Source: Cohnella rhizoplanae
Lineage (GTDB): Bacteria; Bacillota; Bacilli; Paenibacillales; Paenibacillaceae
Assembly (NCBI RefSeq): GCF_948329515.1
Contig: NZ_CAOJCN010000012.1
Coordinates: 155,385-219,384 of the forward strand
Direction of reading: 5' to 3'
Length of the DNA stretch: 64,000 nucleotides
Positions 51,060 through 58,885 of this stretch are shown piece by piece (position 1 is the stretch's first letter; each line of letters begins with the position of its first letter). The position numbers and the translations under genes are program-made. The notes under the pieces were generated by a model. It had not been told where the DNA came from, made no database searches, and saw only the letters and a list, made by a program, of their open reading frames with translations.

Positions 51060-51088
51060 ATTATAAAGGTCGGATTTGCCGTTGTCCA
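51060..51088 (-). promoter_or_regulatory. Sigma-A promoter of tpx
   Basis: On the minus strand TGGACA (51088-51083), a 17-bp spacer and TATAAT (51065-51060). The start point lies near 51053, 36 bases before the tpx ATG. No PerR-like inverted repeat is evident beside it. Confidence 0.8.
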
Positions 51089-51124
51089 ATGACGAATTGC
51101 AGCCGGATGAAGGAGCGATGCCTT

Positions 51125-51727
51125 TTGATTTTTGTTCGATATGAAAGTTTGAAGCAATATCTCCGGCTCTACCCGGTCAATGCGGCGATTATCGTCGCGA
51201 ATCTGGTCATGTTCGTCATCATGCTGTTCAACGGCGATCCGACGCGCAGCGATACGCTTCTTGATTACGGCGCGCTTTCCAACATTCCGGGTTATGACCA
51301 GAACTGGCGATTCGTCTCCTCCCTTTTCTTGCATGCGGGTCTTGCGCACCTGGCCATGAACATGTTTGCGATCTTCGTATTCGCGGCGCCGCTCGAGCGG
51401 CTGTTCGGTCACGCCCGTTACCTGTTTTTCTACTTGATCGCCGGCGTGCTCGGCAACGTGTTCGCCGCAGTTCTCTCCGGTCCCGAATGGATCGCGGTCG
51501 GCGCGTCGACCTCTATCTACGCTTTGTACGGAGCCTATTTATTCATGGCGCTGTTTCAACGGTACGCGCTCGACCAGGGCTCGCGCTCGACGATCCTGGG
51601 CATTCTGGTAATTGGACTTGTGATGTCGTTTATTCTACCGGGGATCGGCTATTGGGCGCATGTCGGCGGGTTGCTGGCGGGTTTCATTCTGTACGGTCTA
51701 ATGGGCAGCCGCTTTTTGAATCGATAG
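51125..51727 (+). CDS. Rhomboid-family intramembrane serine protease-like protein
   Basis: A 200-residue protein with six helices. The extracytosolic loop has WRFVSSLFLHAGLAHLAMNM, with the usual His and Asn; the catalytic Ser is in the variant motif VGASTSIYALYG (family norm GxSG), and the catalytic His is in YWAHVGGLLAG. All catalytic residues are present, but the Gly after Ser is Thr, so activity is likely yet not certain. TTG 51125 has AAGGAG nine bases upstream; the open frame extends further without a better start. LysR follows after 21 bases. Confidence 0.88.
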   Translation: MIFVRYESLKQYLRLYPVNAAIIVANLVMFVIMLFNGDPTRSDTLLDYGALSNIPGYDQNWRFVSSLFLHAGLAHLAMNMFAIFVFAAPLERLFGHARYLFFYLIAGVLGNVFAAVLSGPEWIAVGASTSIYALYGAYLFMALFQRYALDQGSRSTILGILVIGLVMSFILPGIGYWAHVGGLLAGFILYGLMGSRFLNR

Positions 51728-51748
51728 GCATAGGAAGGGGCTCTAATC

Positions 51749-52651
51749 GTGGAGCTTAGGCAGTTGCAATATTTTATCCAGGTCGCGCGCTTGCAGCACG
51801 TAACCAAGGCCTCTGAGGAGCTTCACGTCGCACAATCGGCGGTGAGCCGGCAGATACACCGCCTCGAGGAGGAGCTGGGCGTCCGGCTGTTCATGCAGCG
51901 AGGGCGCAACGTACAGCTAACCCCGGTGGGACAGCTGTTTTTGAAACGTGCGCAGTCCGTTCTGCAGGATCTCGAACGCGCCGTGAACGAGATACACGAA
52001 TTTATGGACCCGGAGCTCGGAGAGATTCGCCTCGGTTTCCCGCACAGTCTGGGAACGCAGCTTATTCCGCAGGTTATTGCGTGCTTCCGCAAGCTCCATC
52101 CCGGCGTGAAGTTCAGGTTTCGGCAGGGAATGTATCCGTCTTTGATCCGGGACATCGTGGAGGGAGAGATCGATCTCGCGTTCATTTCGCCTTTTCCCGA
52201 GCGGCATGAGCAAGTGACCGGCGAAGTCGTTCTCACGGAGGATTTGTACGCCATCCTGCCTCAGAGTCATCCGCTCGCCGGAGAGGAGTCGATCCATCTG
52301 GCGGAGTTGAAGGACGATGCGTTCGTGCTGTTCAGCAACGGATATTCCCTCAGGCCGCTCGTATGGGATGCATGCCGGCTGGCCGGATTCGTACCCTCCA
52401 TCGGCTTCGAAGGGGAGGAGACGGACACCATCCGCGGTCTGGTGGCGGCCGGCATGGGGGTTAGCTTGCTGCCGGAGATGGCGTTATACCAGACCGGCTC
52501 GATGATGCCGGCGGTCGTGAAGGTTCGGGAGCCGCAGGTTACGCGCACGATTGGACTTATCCGGCGCGCTGGGGAGAAGCCTCAAGCCGTAGTGAAGCTG
52601 TTCCACACGTTTCTCATCGATTATTTCAAGACGAATTACAAACCCGGTTAA
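51749..52651 (+). CDS. LysR-family transcriptional regulator
   Basis: A 300-residue regulator with an N-terminal winged helix (KASEELHVAQSAVSRQIHRL near residue 20) and a periplasmic-binding-like effector domain (GEIRLGFPHSLGTQLIPQV near 91). GTG 51749 has GGAAGGGG eight bases upstream. The usual divergent target gene is missing: the neighbour upstream is the co-directional rhomboid and the downstream gene is convergent. The effector and targets are unknown. A terminator follows. Confidence 0.93.
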   Translation: MELRQLQYFIQVARLQHVTKASEELHVAQSAVSRQIHRLEEELGVRLFMQRGRNVQLTPVGQLFLKRAQSVLQDLERAVNEIHEFMDPELGEIRLGFPHSLGTQLIPQVIACFRKLHPGVKFRFRQGMYPSLIRDIVEGEIDLAFISPFPERHEQVTGEVVLTEDLYAILPQSHPLAGEESIHLAELKDDAFVLFSNGYSLRPLVWDACRLAGFVPSIGFEGEETDTIRGLVAAGMGVSLLPEMALYQTGSMMPAVVKVREPQVTRTIGLIRRAGEKPQAVVKLFHTFLIDYFKTNYKPG

Positions 52652-52690
52652 AAGCGAAGCCTGAGATAGCGCTAACCGACGTGCGAACAA

Positions 52691-52730
52691 AAAACGACAG
52701 CGGACGACTTGCGTCCCTGTCGTTTTTTTT
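52691..52730 (+). terminator. Bidirectional terminator between lysR and yugP-like gene
   Basis: AAAACGACAG and CTGTCGTTTT (52691-52700 and 52717-52726) with an inner GGACG/CGTCC stem. T runs follow on both strands (eight Ts on plus; the A run before the stem on minus). Confidence 0.92.
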
Positions 52731-52747
52731 GTTTGAATACCAATGGT

Positions 52748-53428
52748 TTACTCGCGGCTGCTCGTATAAATCAGAACCAAGCGAATCAGCTCGAGGAGCG
52801 ACATTAGCGCGGCAGCCACATAGGTGAGCGCAGCGGCATTGAGCACCTTGCCGACGCCGCGTTCCTCATCTCTGGCGATGAAACCCTCGGCGACCATCAC
52901 CTCGCGGGCCCGATTGCTGGCGTTGAACTCGACCGGCAGCGTCACCAGTTGGAAGGCGACCGCGGCGGAGAAGAAGATCACGCCGAGTCCGATGAGGTTG
53001 GTCGCGGCAAAAATGATGCCGGCAATGAACAGGAAAGGCGCGAGACCGGAAGCGAAGCGTACGACCGGGAACATCCGGTGCCGCAGCACGAGCGCGGGGT
53101 AATGCTGCTGGTGCTGGATCGCGTGTCCGACCTCATGGCAGGCGACGGAAACGGCCGCGATAGAGCTCTCGTAGTACACCGGCTCGGATAACCGGACGAC
53201 GCGATGAACGGGGTCGTAGTGGTCGGAGAGCATGCCCGGCACCGGTTCGATCGGCACGTCGTGCAGACCGTTGCGATCGAGCATCCTGCGAGCCGCCTCA
53301 TAGCCGGTCAAACCGGTGGAGGTGCGAACCTCGGCCCATTTCTTGAACGTGCCCTTCACGCGGAATTGCGCCCACAGCGACAATAGAAATGCGGGGATGA
53401 TCAAAACGTACATCCAGTTGGCGTTCAT
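52748..53428 (-). CDS. Zinc metallopeptidase, YugP family
   Basis: A 226-residue membrane protein. An N-terminal helix (MYVLIIPAFLLSLWAQF) is followed by the active-site motif VACHEVGHAIQHQ (HExxH near residue 93-97), then three more helices and NASNRAREVM, a further family signature. YugP-type peptidases are membrane-bound with unknown substrates. I placed the start at the second ATG (53428), eight bases after GGAGGT; the first ATG at 53434 is only two bases from it. The divergent side has no gene; the merR gene lies upstream in the same direction. Confidence 0.9.
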   Translation of the reverse strand: MNANWMYVLIIPAFLLSLWAQFRVKGTFKKWAEVRTSTGLTGYEAARRMLDRNGLHDVPIEPVPGMLSDHYDPVHRVVRLSEPVYYESSIAAVSVACHEVGHAIQHQQHYPALVLRHRMFPVVRFASGLAPFLFIAGIIFAATNLIGLGVIFFSAAVAFQLVTLPVEFNASNRAREVMVAEGFIARDEERGVGKVLNAAALTYVAAALMSLLELIRLVLIYTSSRE

Positions 53429-53478
53429 ATCCATCTACCTCCGTGGCGTGTATTCCTATTAATAGAACGAACGCAAGG

Positions 53479-53937
53479 CTACATAAAATTTCCCTTGTTG
53501 AGCAGCAGCAGCAGTGCTTCGATGACGGCGGCCGTCTGCGGCGTGATCGTCTTGAAGAGGCGCTTGGCTTGACCGGGCTTCAACTGCTCGAGCACCGGTT
53601 CGAGCTCCTTGACCTCGCGTTCGAGCTGGGAGAGGTGGCTCGACAGGTCCGCGATCTTGCGGTTCACCTGTTCGCTCGGCGACACGCGGCTCAGCGCCGT
53701 GAACATCTCCTTGATCTCTTCCAGGGAATATTTCTGTGCCTTCAACTGTTCAATACGTTTGATCCGTTCAAGCGTTTCATCATTATATAGGCGATAATTG
53801 CCGTCCGAGCGTTTGGCGGCGGAGAGCAGCCCAAACCCGGTGTAGTAATCGATCGTGCGGGGGCTGACGCCCGATAGGCGGGACAGTTCGCCGATCCTGT
53901 ACAAATTGCGAGGCGGTTCCGCGGCTCCGTGTCGCAT
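53479..53937 (-). CDS. MerR-family transcriptional regulator
   Basis: A 152-residue regulator. The N-terminal winged helix reads YRIGELSRLSGVSPRTIDYYT with the MerR wing NYRLYNDETLERI; a coiled-coil (about residues 65-120) and a hydrophobic C-terminus follow. No Cys metal site is present, so it is likely a drug/stress-type member. The ATG has AAAGGGG eight bases upstream. A -10/-35 pair with 18-bp spacing and a repeated GCrTAACGTTT lie upstream. It may control its own gene and the yugP-like gene downstream. Confidence 0.92.
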   Translation of the reverse strand: MRHGAAEPPRNLYRIGELSRLSGVSPRTIDYYTGFGLLSAAKRSDGNYRLYNDETLERIKRIEQLKAQKYSLEEIKEMFTALSRVSPSEQVNRKIADLSSHLSQLEREVKELEPVLEQLKPGQAKRLFKTITPQTAAVIEALLLLLNKGNFM

Positions 53938-53957
53938 GAGCTTATCCCCTTTCGATA

Positions 53958-54010
53958 AACGTTATGCATTTATCATACCCAATCCCAAACCGTACAGTCA
54001 AACGTTACGC
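53958..54010 (-). promoter_or_regulatory. Promoter and repeated element upstream of merR
   Basis: On the minus strand TTGACT (54001-53996), 18 bp, TATGAT (53977-53972). The sequence GCRTAACGTTT occurs twice in the same orientation, once over the -35 (54010-54000) and once downstream of the -10 (near 53967-53957). Longer than optimal spacing is common at MerR-activated promoters; here it is only 18 bp. Confidence 0.6.
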
Positions 54011-54249
54011 TTGTGACGAATTTATGCAAGTTCGGTACCATACAATAGGATCGTTGGGAGAAATAATTACATAGCAAGCTTGGCGGCGATTTTTTATGAA
54101 TAAGTAACAAAAGACTGATGTCAGGTTAGAAACGCGTTATTGCGGACCGATACAGGTTAAAATCGTTATATTCCTGAACATTCGTCTTTTAAATTAGGTT
54201 TTATGTCAGATATTTTAAGGAAAGTCCGAACTTTTATGCGAATTTCTTA

Positions 54250-54278
54250 TTGTCAAATCGGGATCTTCTAACTATAAT
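54250..54278 (+). promoter_or_regulatory. Sigma-A promoter of amt
   Basis: TTGTCA (54250-54255), a 17-bp spacer and TATAAT (54273-54278) place the start near 54285. The upstream 240 bases are AT-rich with no gene; a partial TGTCA half-site at 54205 could be a second TnrA contact. Confidence 0.82.
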
Positions 54279-54299
54279 GACATTAAGTCTTTCTTAAAA

Positions 54300-54316
54300 T
54301 GTTATGAAACATTACA
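54300..54316 (+). promoter_or_regulatory. GlnR/TnrA operator in the amt leader
   Basis: TGTTATGAAACATTACA matches the GlnR/TnrA consensus TGTNA-N7-TNACA at every fixed position. It sits about 15-31 bases after the predicted start point, a position that favours repression, and just before the ribosome site. In Bacillus, nrgAB (amtB-glnK) is activated by TnrA from an upstream site, so the placement here is different. Confidence 0.75.
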
Positions 54317-54334
54317 TGTCGGGGAGTGGTCGTA

Positions 54335-55714
54335 TTGTTGAAGAAGAGTTTGCTCGGTCTTGGCGCATTGCTGCTGTTGTTCCCAACCATGGCGTTCGCG
54401 GCGGACGGTGATCCATCGGCGGCGACGCTGAATATGGGTCTTAATGCCCTCTGGATTCTCGTAGCTGCAGTACTAGTTCTTCTCATGCAAGGCGGATTTA
54501 TCCTGCTCGAGACCGGATCGACGCGAATGAAAAACGCAGGTCACGTAGCTGGCAAGACGATCTTTACGGTAGGTCTGGCTTCTCTGGTATACTGGGCTGT
54601 GGGTTACGGCATCACGTTCGGCGGCGACGCGAGCGAGGGATTGAATAAGTTCATGGGTCTCGGCAACTTCTTCTTCGATCCGTCGATTGTGGCGGGCGAA
54701 GGCGACGCGTATCCTTCCACGATCTTCTTCATCTTCCAGCTGGCGTTCGCGGCGGTATCGCTCTCGATCGCATGGGGCGGCTTCGCCGAACGCGCCAAGC
54801 TGTCCGTTTACCTCATCTTCACGATCGTGTTCGCAGCGGTCATCTATCCGATCATCGCTCACTGGATCTGGGGTGGCGGCTGGCTGGCAGCCGATGGCGC
54901 CCAGGATTACGCCGGTTCTACCGTCGTTCACTTGACGGGCGCCATGGCCGCGTTCGCCGCGACCATCTTGCTCAAGCCCCGGATCGGCAAATTCAACAAG
55001 GACGGCTCCGCGAACGAGATTCTCGGTCACAACCAAGTATTCACGTCCTTGTCCGTTCTGTTGCTGTGGGTCGGCTGGTTCGGGTTTAACGCAGGCAGCG
55101 CGGTGTCCGTAGGCGAAGGCTTCTTCGGATACGTCGCGTTCACGACTCAACTCGGCGCAGCCGGCGGCGCGGTATCCGCGCTGCTGATCTCCTGGCTGGT
55201 CAAGGGTAAGGCAGATATCCCGACGATGCTGAACGGCGCGCTGGCCGGTCTGGTCGCCATCACCGCATCCTGCGCATTCGTCGAGCCTTGGGCGGCAGTC
55301 GTCATCGGCCTCGTGGCAGGCGTCCTCGTCTTCCTGAGCGCTCAATTCTTCGAGAAGATTCGCGTCGACGACCCGATCTCCGCCATGTCCGTACACGGCG
55401 CAGCGGGCGTCTGGGGCACGCTGGCCAACGGCCTGTTCGCGACGGAAAAACTCGTCGAGCAAGTGGGCGTCGGCAAAGCCGGTCTTTTCTACGGCGGCGG
55501 TGGCGAGCAACTGTGGGTGCAATTCCTGTCCGTCGTCGTATGCGGCGCCTTCGCGTTCGCTGCATCGTTCATCGTACTGTGGGTCATTAAGCAAGTAAGC
55601 GGACTGCGCGTCACCGAAGAGCAAGAAATCATCGGACTCGACCTGAGCGAGCACGGCACGTACGGTTACCCGGAAGCGCTGAAGCGCGCCGGCACGAACG
55701 CTACTACGCTGTAA
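54335..55714 (+). CDS. amt: Ammonium transporter Amt
   Basis: A 459-residue transporter with an N-terminal signal sequence (to AFAADGDPS) and 11 helices. Landmarks are GGFILLETGSTRMKNAGHV near residue 54, the first twin-His in VVHLTGAMAAFAATILL near 199, and the second in SVHGAAGVWGTLANGLFA near 353; the C-terminal tail has the Amt motif DLSEHGTYGYPEAL. TTG 54335 is eight bases after GGGGAG. No glnK/PII gene follows; a GlnD-like DUF294 nucleotidyltransferase gene does, 80 bases on. Confidence 0.96.
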   Translation: MLKKSLLGLGALLLLFPTMAFAADGDPSAATLNMGLNALWILVAAVLVLLMQGGFILLETGSTRMKNAGHVAGKTIFTVGLASLVYWAVGYGITFGGDASEGLNKFMGLGNFFFDPSIVAGEGDAYPSTIFFIFQLAFAAVSLSIAWGGFAERAKLSVYLIFTIVFAAVIYPIIAHWIWGGGWLAADGAQDYAGSTVVHLTGAMAAFAATILLKPRIGKFNKDGSANEILGHNQVFTSLSVLLLWVGWFGFNAGSAVSVGEGFFGYVAFTTQLGAAGGAVSALLISWLVKGKADIPTMLNGALAGLVAITASCAFVEPWAAVVIGLVAGVLVFLSAQFFEKIRVDDPISAMSVHGAAGVWGTLANGLFATEKLVEQVGVGKAGLFYGGGGEQLWVQFLSVVVCGAFAFAASFIVLWVIKQVSGLRVTEEQEIIGLDLSEHGTYGYPEALKRAGTNATTL

Positions 55715-55794
55715 GCTTCCTGCTCCTGCCATTATAATGAAACAACGATTCATTTAGTCTAAGCATCGGCGTCCCGACAGGAGGTAGGACCGCA

Positions 55795-56877
55795 TTGTCC
55801 CGGATCGACTTGGCACGGCGGTTGCTTGAAATTAAAGGAGCGGGCACGCTTCAGGATCTGCGGACGATCCGGGAGGAGGAGCAGGAGCGCGTCGGCGCGC
55901 TCCTGCAAACCGAATCCTGGGTGGTCCCCGTCGTTGAAGAGTTGAACGCGCTGCACGATGCTTTAATCCGCCGGGCAATAACGCTGGCGGAGCAAGATAC
56001 GGCACGGATGGGGCTCGCCGCTCCGCCCGTGCCGTATGCCTATTTTTTATTCGGAAGCGGAGGTCGCGGGGAGCAGACGCTCGCGAGCGACCAGGATAGC
56101 GGGTTGGTGTACGGCGACATCGAAGATCCGGCCGAGGCCGAGCTGGCGGCAGCCTACTTCGGTGCGCTCGGCTCGCGGATCGTCGCCTCGCTGATGGAGG
56201 TCGGCTATCCTCCATGCGAGGGCAACGTTATCGTCTCCAATCCGGAGTGGTGCCTGCCGATCACGGCGTGGGAGAAGAAGGTCGACCGCTGGTTCGCTGA
56301 GCCGAGTTGGGAGAACGTGCGCTATCTATTGATCTTGGCGGACGCGCGTCACTTGGCCGGCGATGACGAACTGGCCCGCAGATGGAAGGGCCGGTACGTC
56401 GGCGATATGATGTCGCATGCGGACATCGCCAGACGGATGCTGGAGAATACGCTCAGGCACAAGGTGCTGATCGGCGTATTCGGACAGCTGCTCGTGGAAG
56501 CGTACGGCGAGAATGCGGGCAGTCTGGATATTAAGTACGGCGCCTATATCCCGATGGTGAACCTCTTCCGCCTGCTAGCCATGCGAGCGGATATTGCGGC
56601 TACGAGCACGCTCGGCCGCATCGAGGCGCTCAGAGAGATCGGGATATTGAGCGAAGAAAAGGCCGAAGAGGCCGCTTGGGCGTTCGAGGTTTTCTTGCGG
56701 CTTAGAATGTTGTCCTCGAATCGCGACGATATGGGCGAATGGGCGGGCAGCGGCAAGCTCAAGCCGGCGTTATTGGGCAAGGAAGAGAAGGCTCCGCTCA
56801 AAAAAGCGCTTCGGATCGGTCAACGTCTGCAGCGTCAGTTGGAGAAGGAGATGCAACGCCGCTTCGGCGGGAGGTGA
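55795..56877 (+). CDS. DUF294 nucleotidyltransferase-like protein
   Basis: A 360-residue protein. The N-terminal half has a nucleotidyltransferase core with FGSGGRGEQTLASDQDSGLVY near residues 85-105, the GlnD/DUF294 active-site form (GS and DxD); the C-terminal half is the helical DUF294_C domain. Many homologues carry CBS domains in front; this one does not. TTG 55795 has GGAGG ten bases upstream. It stands between amt and a DEDDh exonuclease gene, with a weak TATAAT at 55733. Whether it modifies a protein or nucleotide is unknown. Confidence 0.85.
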   Translation: MSRIDLARRLLEIKGAGTLQDLRTIREEEQERVGALLQTESWVVPVVEELNALHDALIRRAITLAEQDTARMGLAAPPVPYAYFLFGSGGRGEQTLASDQDSGLVYGDIEDPAEAELAAAYFGALGSRIVASLMEVGYPPCEGNVIVSNPEWCLPITAWEKKVDRWFAEPSWENVRYLLILADARHLAGDDELARRWKGRYVGDMMSHADIARRMLENTLRHKVLIGVFGQLLVEAYGENAGSLDIKYGAYIPMVNLFRLLAMRADIAATSTLGRIEALREIGILSEEKAEEAAWAFEVFLRLRMLSSNRDDMGEWAGSGKLKPALLGKEEKAPLKKALRIGQRLQRQLEKEMQRRFGGR

Positions 56878-56882
56878 CGGCA

Positions 56883-57620
56883 TTGAAAGAGCCCAAAAGC
56901 CCGATGGGCCGCATGTGGCATTTATACAAGACGGGCGGTATTACGCCGGCGATCGCCTCGATGCTGGGTGCTTCCAACGCACAGCAGATGGCGTTCATCC
57001 GGCAGGTGTCGCGGGACCAGCGCAAAGAATCGCCGCTGGAGATGCCGTTGTCGGAGATGGAAGCGGTCGTGTTCGACCTGGAGACGACCGGGTTCAATCC
57101 TTACAATGGCGACGAGATTCTGTCCATTGGCGGCGTGCTCATCAAAGGCGGCGAACTCGAAGCGGCCGAGCCGTTCTATCGACTCGTGAATCCGCGCAGG
57201 AAAATCCCCGCGCACATCACGGAACTGACCGGGATTACGGACGCCATGGTGCAGGATGCGCCCGATCTCATGCAGGGACTTCACGACTTTCTCGACTTCA
57301 TCGGAAAACGCGTACTGATCGCCCACGGAAGCGGCCACGACAAGCAGTTCCTCAACGCCGCCCTGTGGAAGACGTCCAAGGTGAATCTGTCTCACCGCGT
57401 ACTCGATACGATGATGGTCGCCAAGTGGCTGGAGCCCCGGCGCAAAAGCTATGGATTAGACGAGCTCCTCGAGTCGTACGACATCGAAGTCACCTATCGG
57501 CACCATGCGCTGCACGACTCGATCATGACGGCCAAGCTATGGTTCGCGTTCCTCGATCAGATCCACGCCAAGCAGGTGACGACGCTCGGGGATCTGTATG
57601 CGTACCTGAGCCGGCATTAG
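56883..57620 (+). CDS. DEDDh 3'-5' exonuclease (DnaQ-like)
   Basis: A 245-residue exonuclease-domain protein. Exo I is VVFDLETTGF (near residue 61), Exo II is AHGSGHDKQFLNAAL (near 148), and Exo III is YRHHALHDSIMTAKLW (near 205), giving the full DEDDh set. An N-terminal extension of 55 residues is positively charged. TTG 56883 is eight bases after GGAGG and only five bases from the DUF294 stop, so the two are co-expressed; this pairing recurs in other bacteria. It overlaps the convergent JAMM gene by four bases at their stops. Confidence 0.9.
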   Translation: MKEPKSPMGRMWHLYKTGGITPAIASMLGASNAQQMAFIRQVSRDQRKESPLEMPLSEMEAVVFDLETTGFNPYNGDEILSIGGVLIKGGELEAAEPFYRLVNPRRKIPAHITELTGITDAMVQDAPDLMQGLHDFLDFIGKRVLIAHGSGHDKQFLNAALWKTSKVNLSHRVLDTMMVAKWLEPRRKSYGLDELLESYDIEVTYRHHALHDSIMTAKLWFAFLDQIHAKQVTTLGDLYAYLSRH

Positions 57621-58042
57621 CGCACCGTCAATGTCATCGCGGTCCACTCGCCATCTCCGTTTAACTTGAACAAGCGGACCTCCGGCGCAGATGAACCGAA
57701 CCCGACGATCCAATAGGAGCCATATCCGTGCCAACCCCGCCGGTCGCTCCGACTCGGAAGGGGCGGGCTGTCCGGATGAGAATGAAAAAAGCCGACGATC
57801 GCCTGTCGGCTTTTTTGCGCGGCATAAGCGGCCGCGACCCAAGCGGCCGGCTCGAAGAAGAACGCGCTTCGGGGAGTCGAGGCGGCATTCGGTATGAATA
57901 ACAGGTCCGCAACCGCAAGATCCGATCCGTCGTGATCTCCGAGCAATATGCCGCAGGCTTCGCGGGGCAGGGCGGCGCGACAACCTTCGACAAGCCGGTC
58001 AAGAAGCTGCTGCGCGATTCGGGCATTCGCGTAATGGGGCAT
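57617..58042 (-). CDS. JAMM/Mov34 (M67) metallopeptidase
   Basis: A 141-residue protein. The JAMM motifs are intact: Glu in EACGILLGDH (near residue 31), then GFFHSHPDSPPLPSRSD (near 82) with HxH and the S/D zinc and catalytic residues. Bacterial members deconjugate ubiquitin-like proteins or act with sulfur carriers such as ThiS/MoaD, but none is next to it. ATG 58042 is nine bases after AAAGG; the frame extends to 58312 without a ribosome site. It stands alone, convergent with the exonuclease. Confidence 0.85.
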   Translation of the reverse strand: MPHYANARIAQQLLDRLVEGCRAALPREACGILLGDHDGSDLAVADLLFIPNAASTPRSAFFFEPAAWVAAAYAAQKSRQAIVGFFHSHPDSPPLPSRSDRRGWHGYGSYWIVGFGSSAPEVRLFKLNGDGEWTAMTLTVR

Positions 58043-58187
58043 AGAGCCCAGCCTTTCGCTTAGGATTTCGTTCTGTTCAGTATGAGGCAGCGAACGTGCG
58101 GTTGCAATGTGGCAGGCGCGGGATGGCAAGAAATCGCCGAATCCGTTAAGATGTAAGGAGCGAACTTGGCAAAGCGAGGAGAGCGAA

Positions 58188-58790
58188 TTGAAGCGTAACG
58201 TAATGATTGTCGTCCTGTTCATCGCGGCGATAGCCGGCGTGATCGTGTGGAACGCGGCGGGTAAAGGAAAGGAAGCGCTCAGCGGCAGCGGCGGACAGGT
58301 GCAGTCCGGCACAGGCGGCTCGCAATCGGCTTCGGTGGCGCCGACGGTTGGTTCCTATGCGCCGGGAATCGAGTTGACGTCCTTGGACGGAGCCGCGACG
58401 TATACAGTCGATCCGGAGGCGCCCCAGGACAAAGTGCTGATTATCAACTTCTGGGCCTCGTGGTGCGGTCCTTGCGATATCGAAGCGCCGGATCTGGTGA
58501 AGCTCTACGAGGAGTACCAAGGTAAAGTCGAATTATACGGCGTCAACGCCACCAATTACGACACCGTGCGCGGCGCAAAGGATTTCGTCAAGGAGAAGTC
58601 GATTCCTTTTCCGGTCCTCATGGACAAGGAAGGCAAGGCAGGCGACGCCTACAAGGTATTCTCATATCCCATTAGCTTCATCGTCGATCGCCAGGGCATC
58701 GTCAGGGAACGGATCGAAGGGGCCAAGAGCCTGAAGGAATGGAGAGCGATGCTCGATCGGGCAATGAACGATGCCGGCGGCGCCGCTTGA
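58188..58790 (+). CDS. ResA/TlpA-like membrane-anchored thioredoxin
   Basis: A 200-residue protein with one N-terminal helix (MIVVLFIAAIAGVIVW) that anchors a thioredoxin domain outside the cell. A Gly/Ser linker (about residues 28-50) precedes the fold. The active site WASWCGPCDIEAPDL is near residue 92, a CGPC in place of ResA's CEPC, and the cis-Pro loop reads YPISFIVD near 163. It is a thiol reductase for extracytoplasmic proteins, possibly cytochrome c maturation or sporulation; no ccs genes are adjacent. TTG 58188 has GAGGAG six bases upstream. Confidence 0.88.
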   Translation: MKRNVMIVVLFIAAIAGVIVWNAAGKGKEALSGSGGQVQSGTGGSQSASVAPTVGSYAPGIELTSLDGAATYTVDPEAPQDKVLIINFWASWCGPCDIEAPDLVKLYEEYQGKVELYGVNATNYDTVRGAKDFVKEKSIPFPVLMDKEGKAGDAYKVFSYPISFIVDRQGIVRERIEGAKSLKEWRAMLDRAMNDAGGAA

Positions 58791-58808
58791 TATTCAATAC
58801 GACGAGAA

Positions 58809-58854
58809 AAAGACCGCATCGTTAGGCGCTAGCCATACGGGTGCGGTCTTTTGG
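58809..58854 (+). terminator. Bidirectional terminator between ResA-like gene and cimA
   Basis: AAAGACCGCA and TGCGGTCTTT (58809-58818 and 58842-58851) form a perfect 10-bp stem with one further C-G pair possible; TTTT follows on plus and an A-run precedes it for the minus strand. Confidence 0.85.
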
Positions 58855-58885
58855 TCTTGGGCTAAGTGCAAGGAGGACCTCCAGC

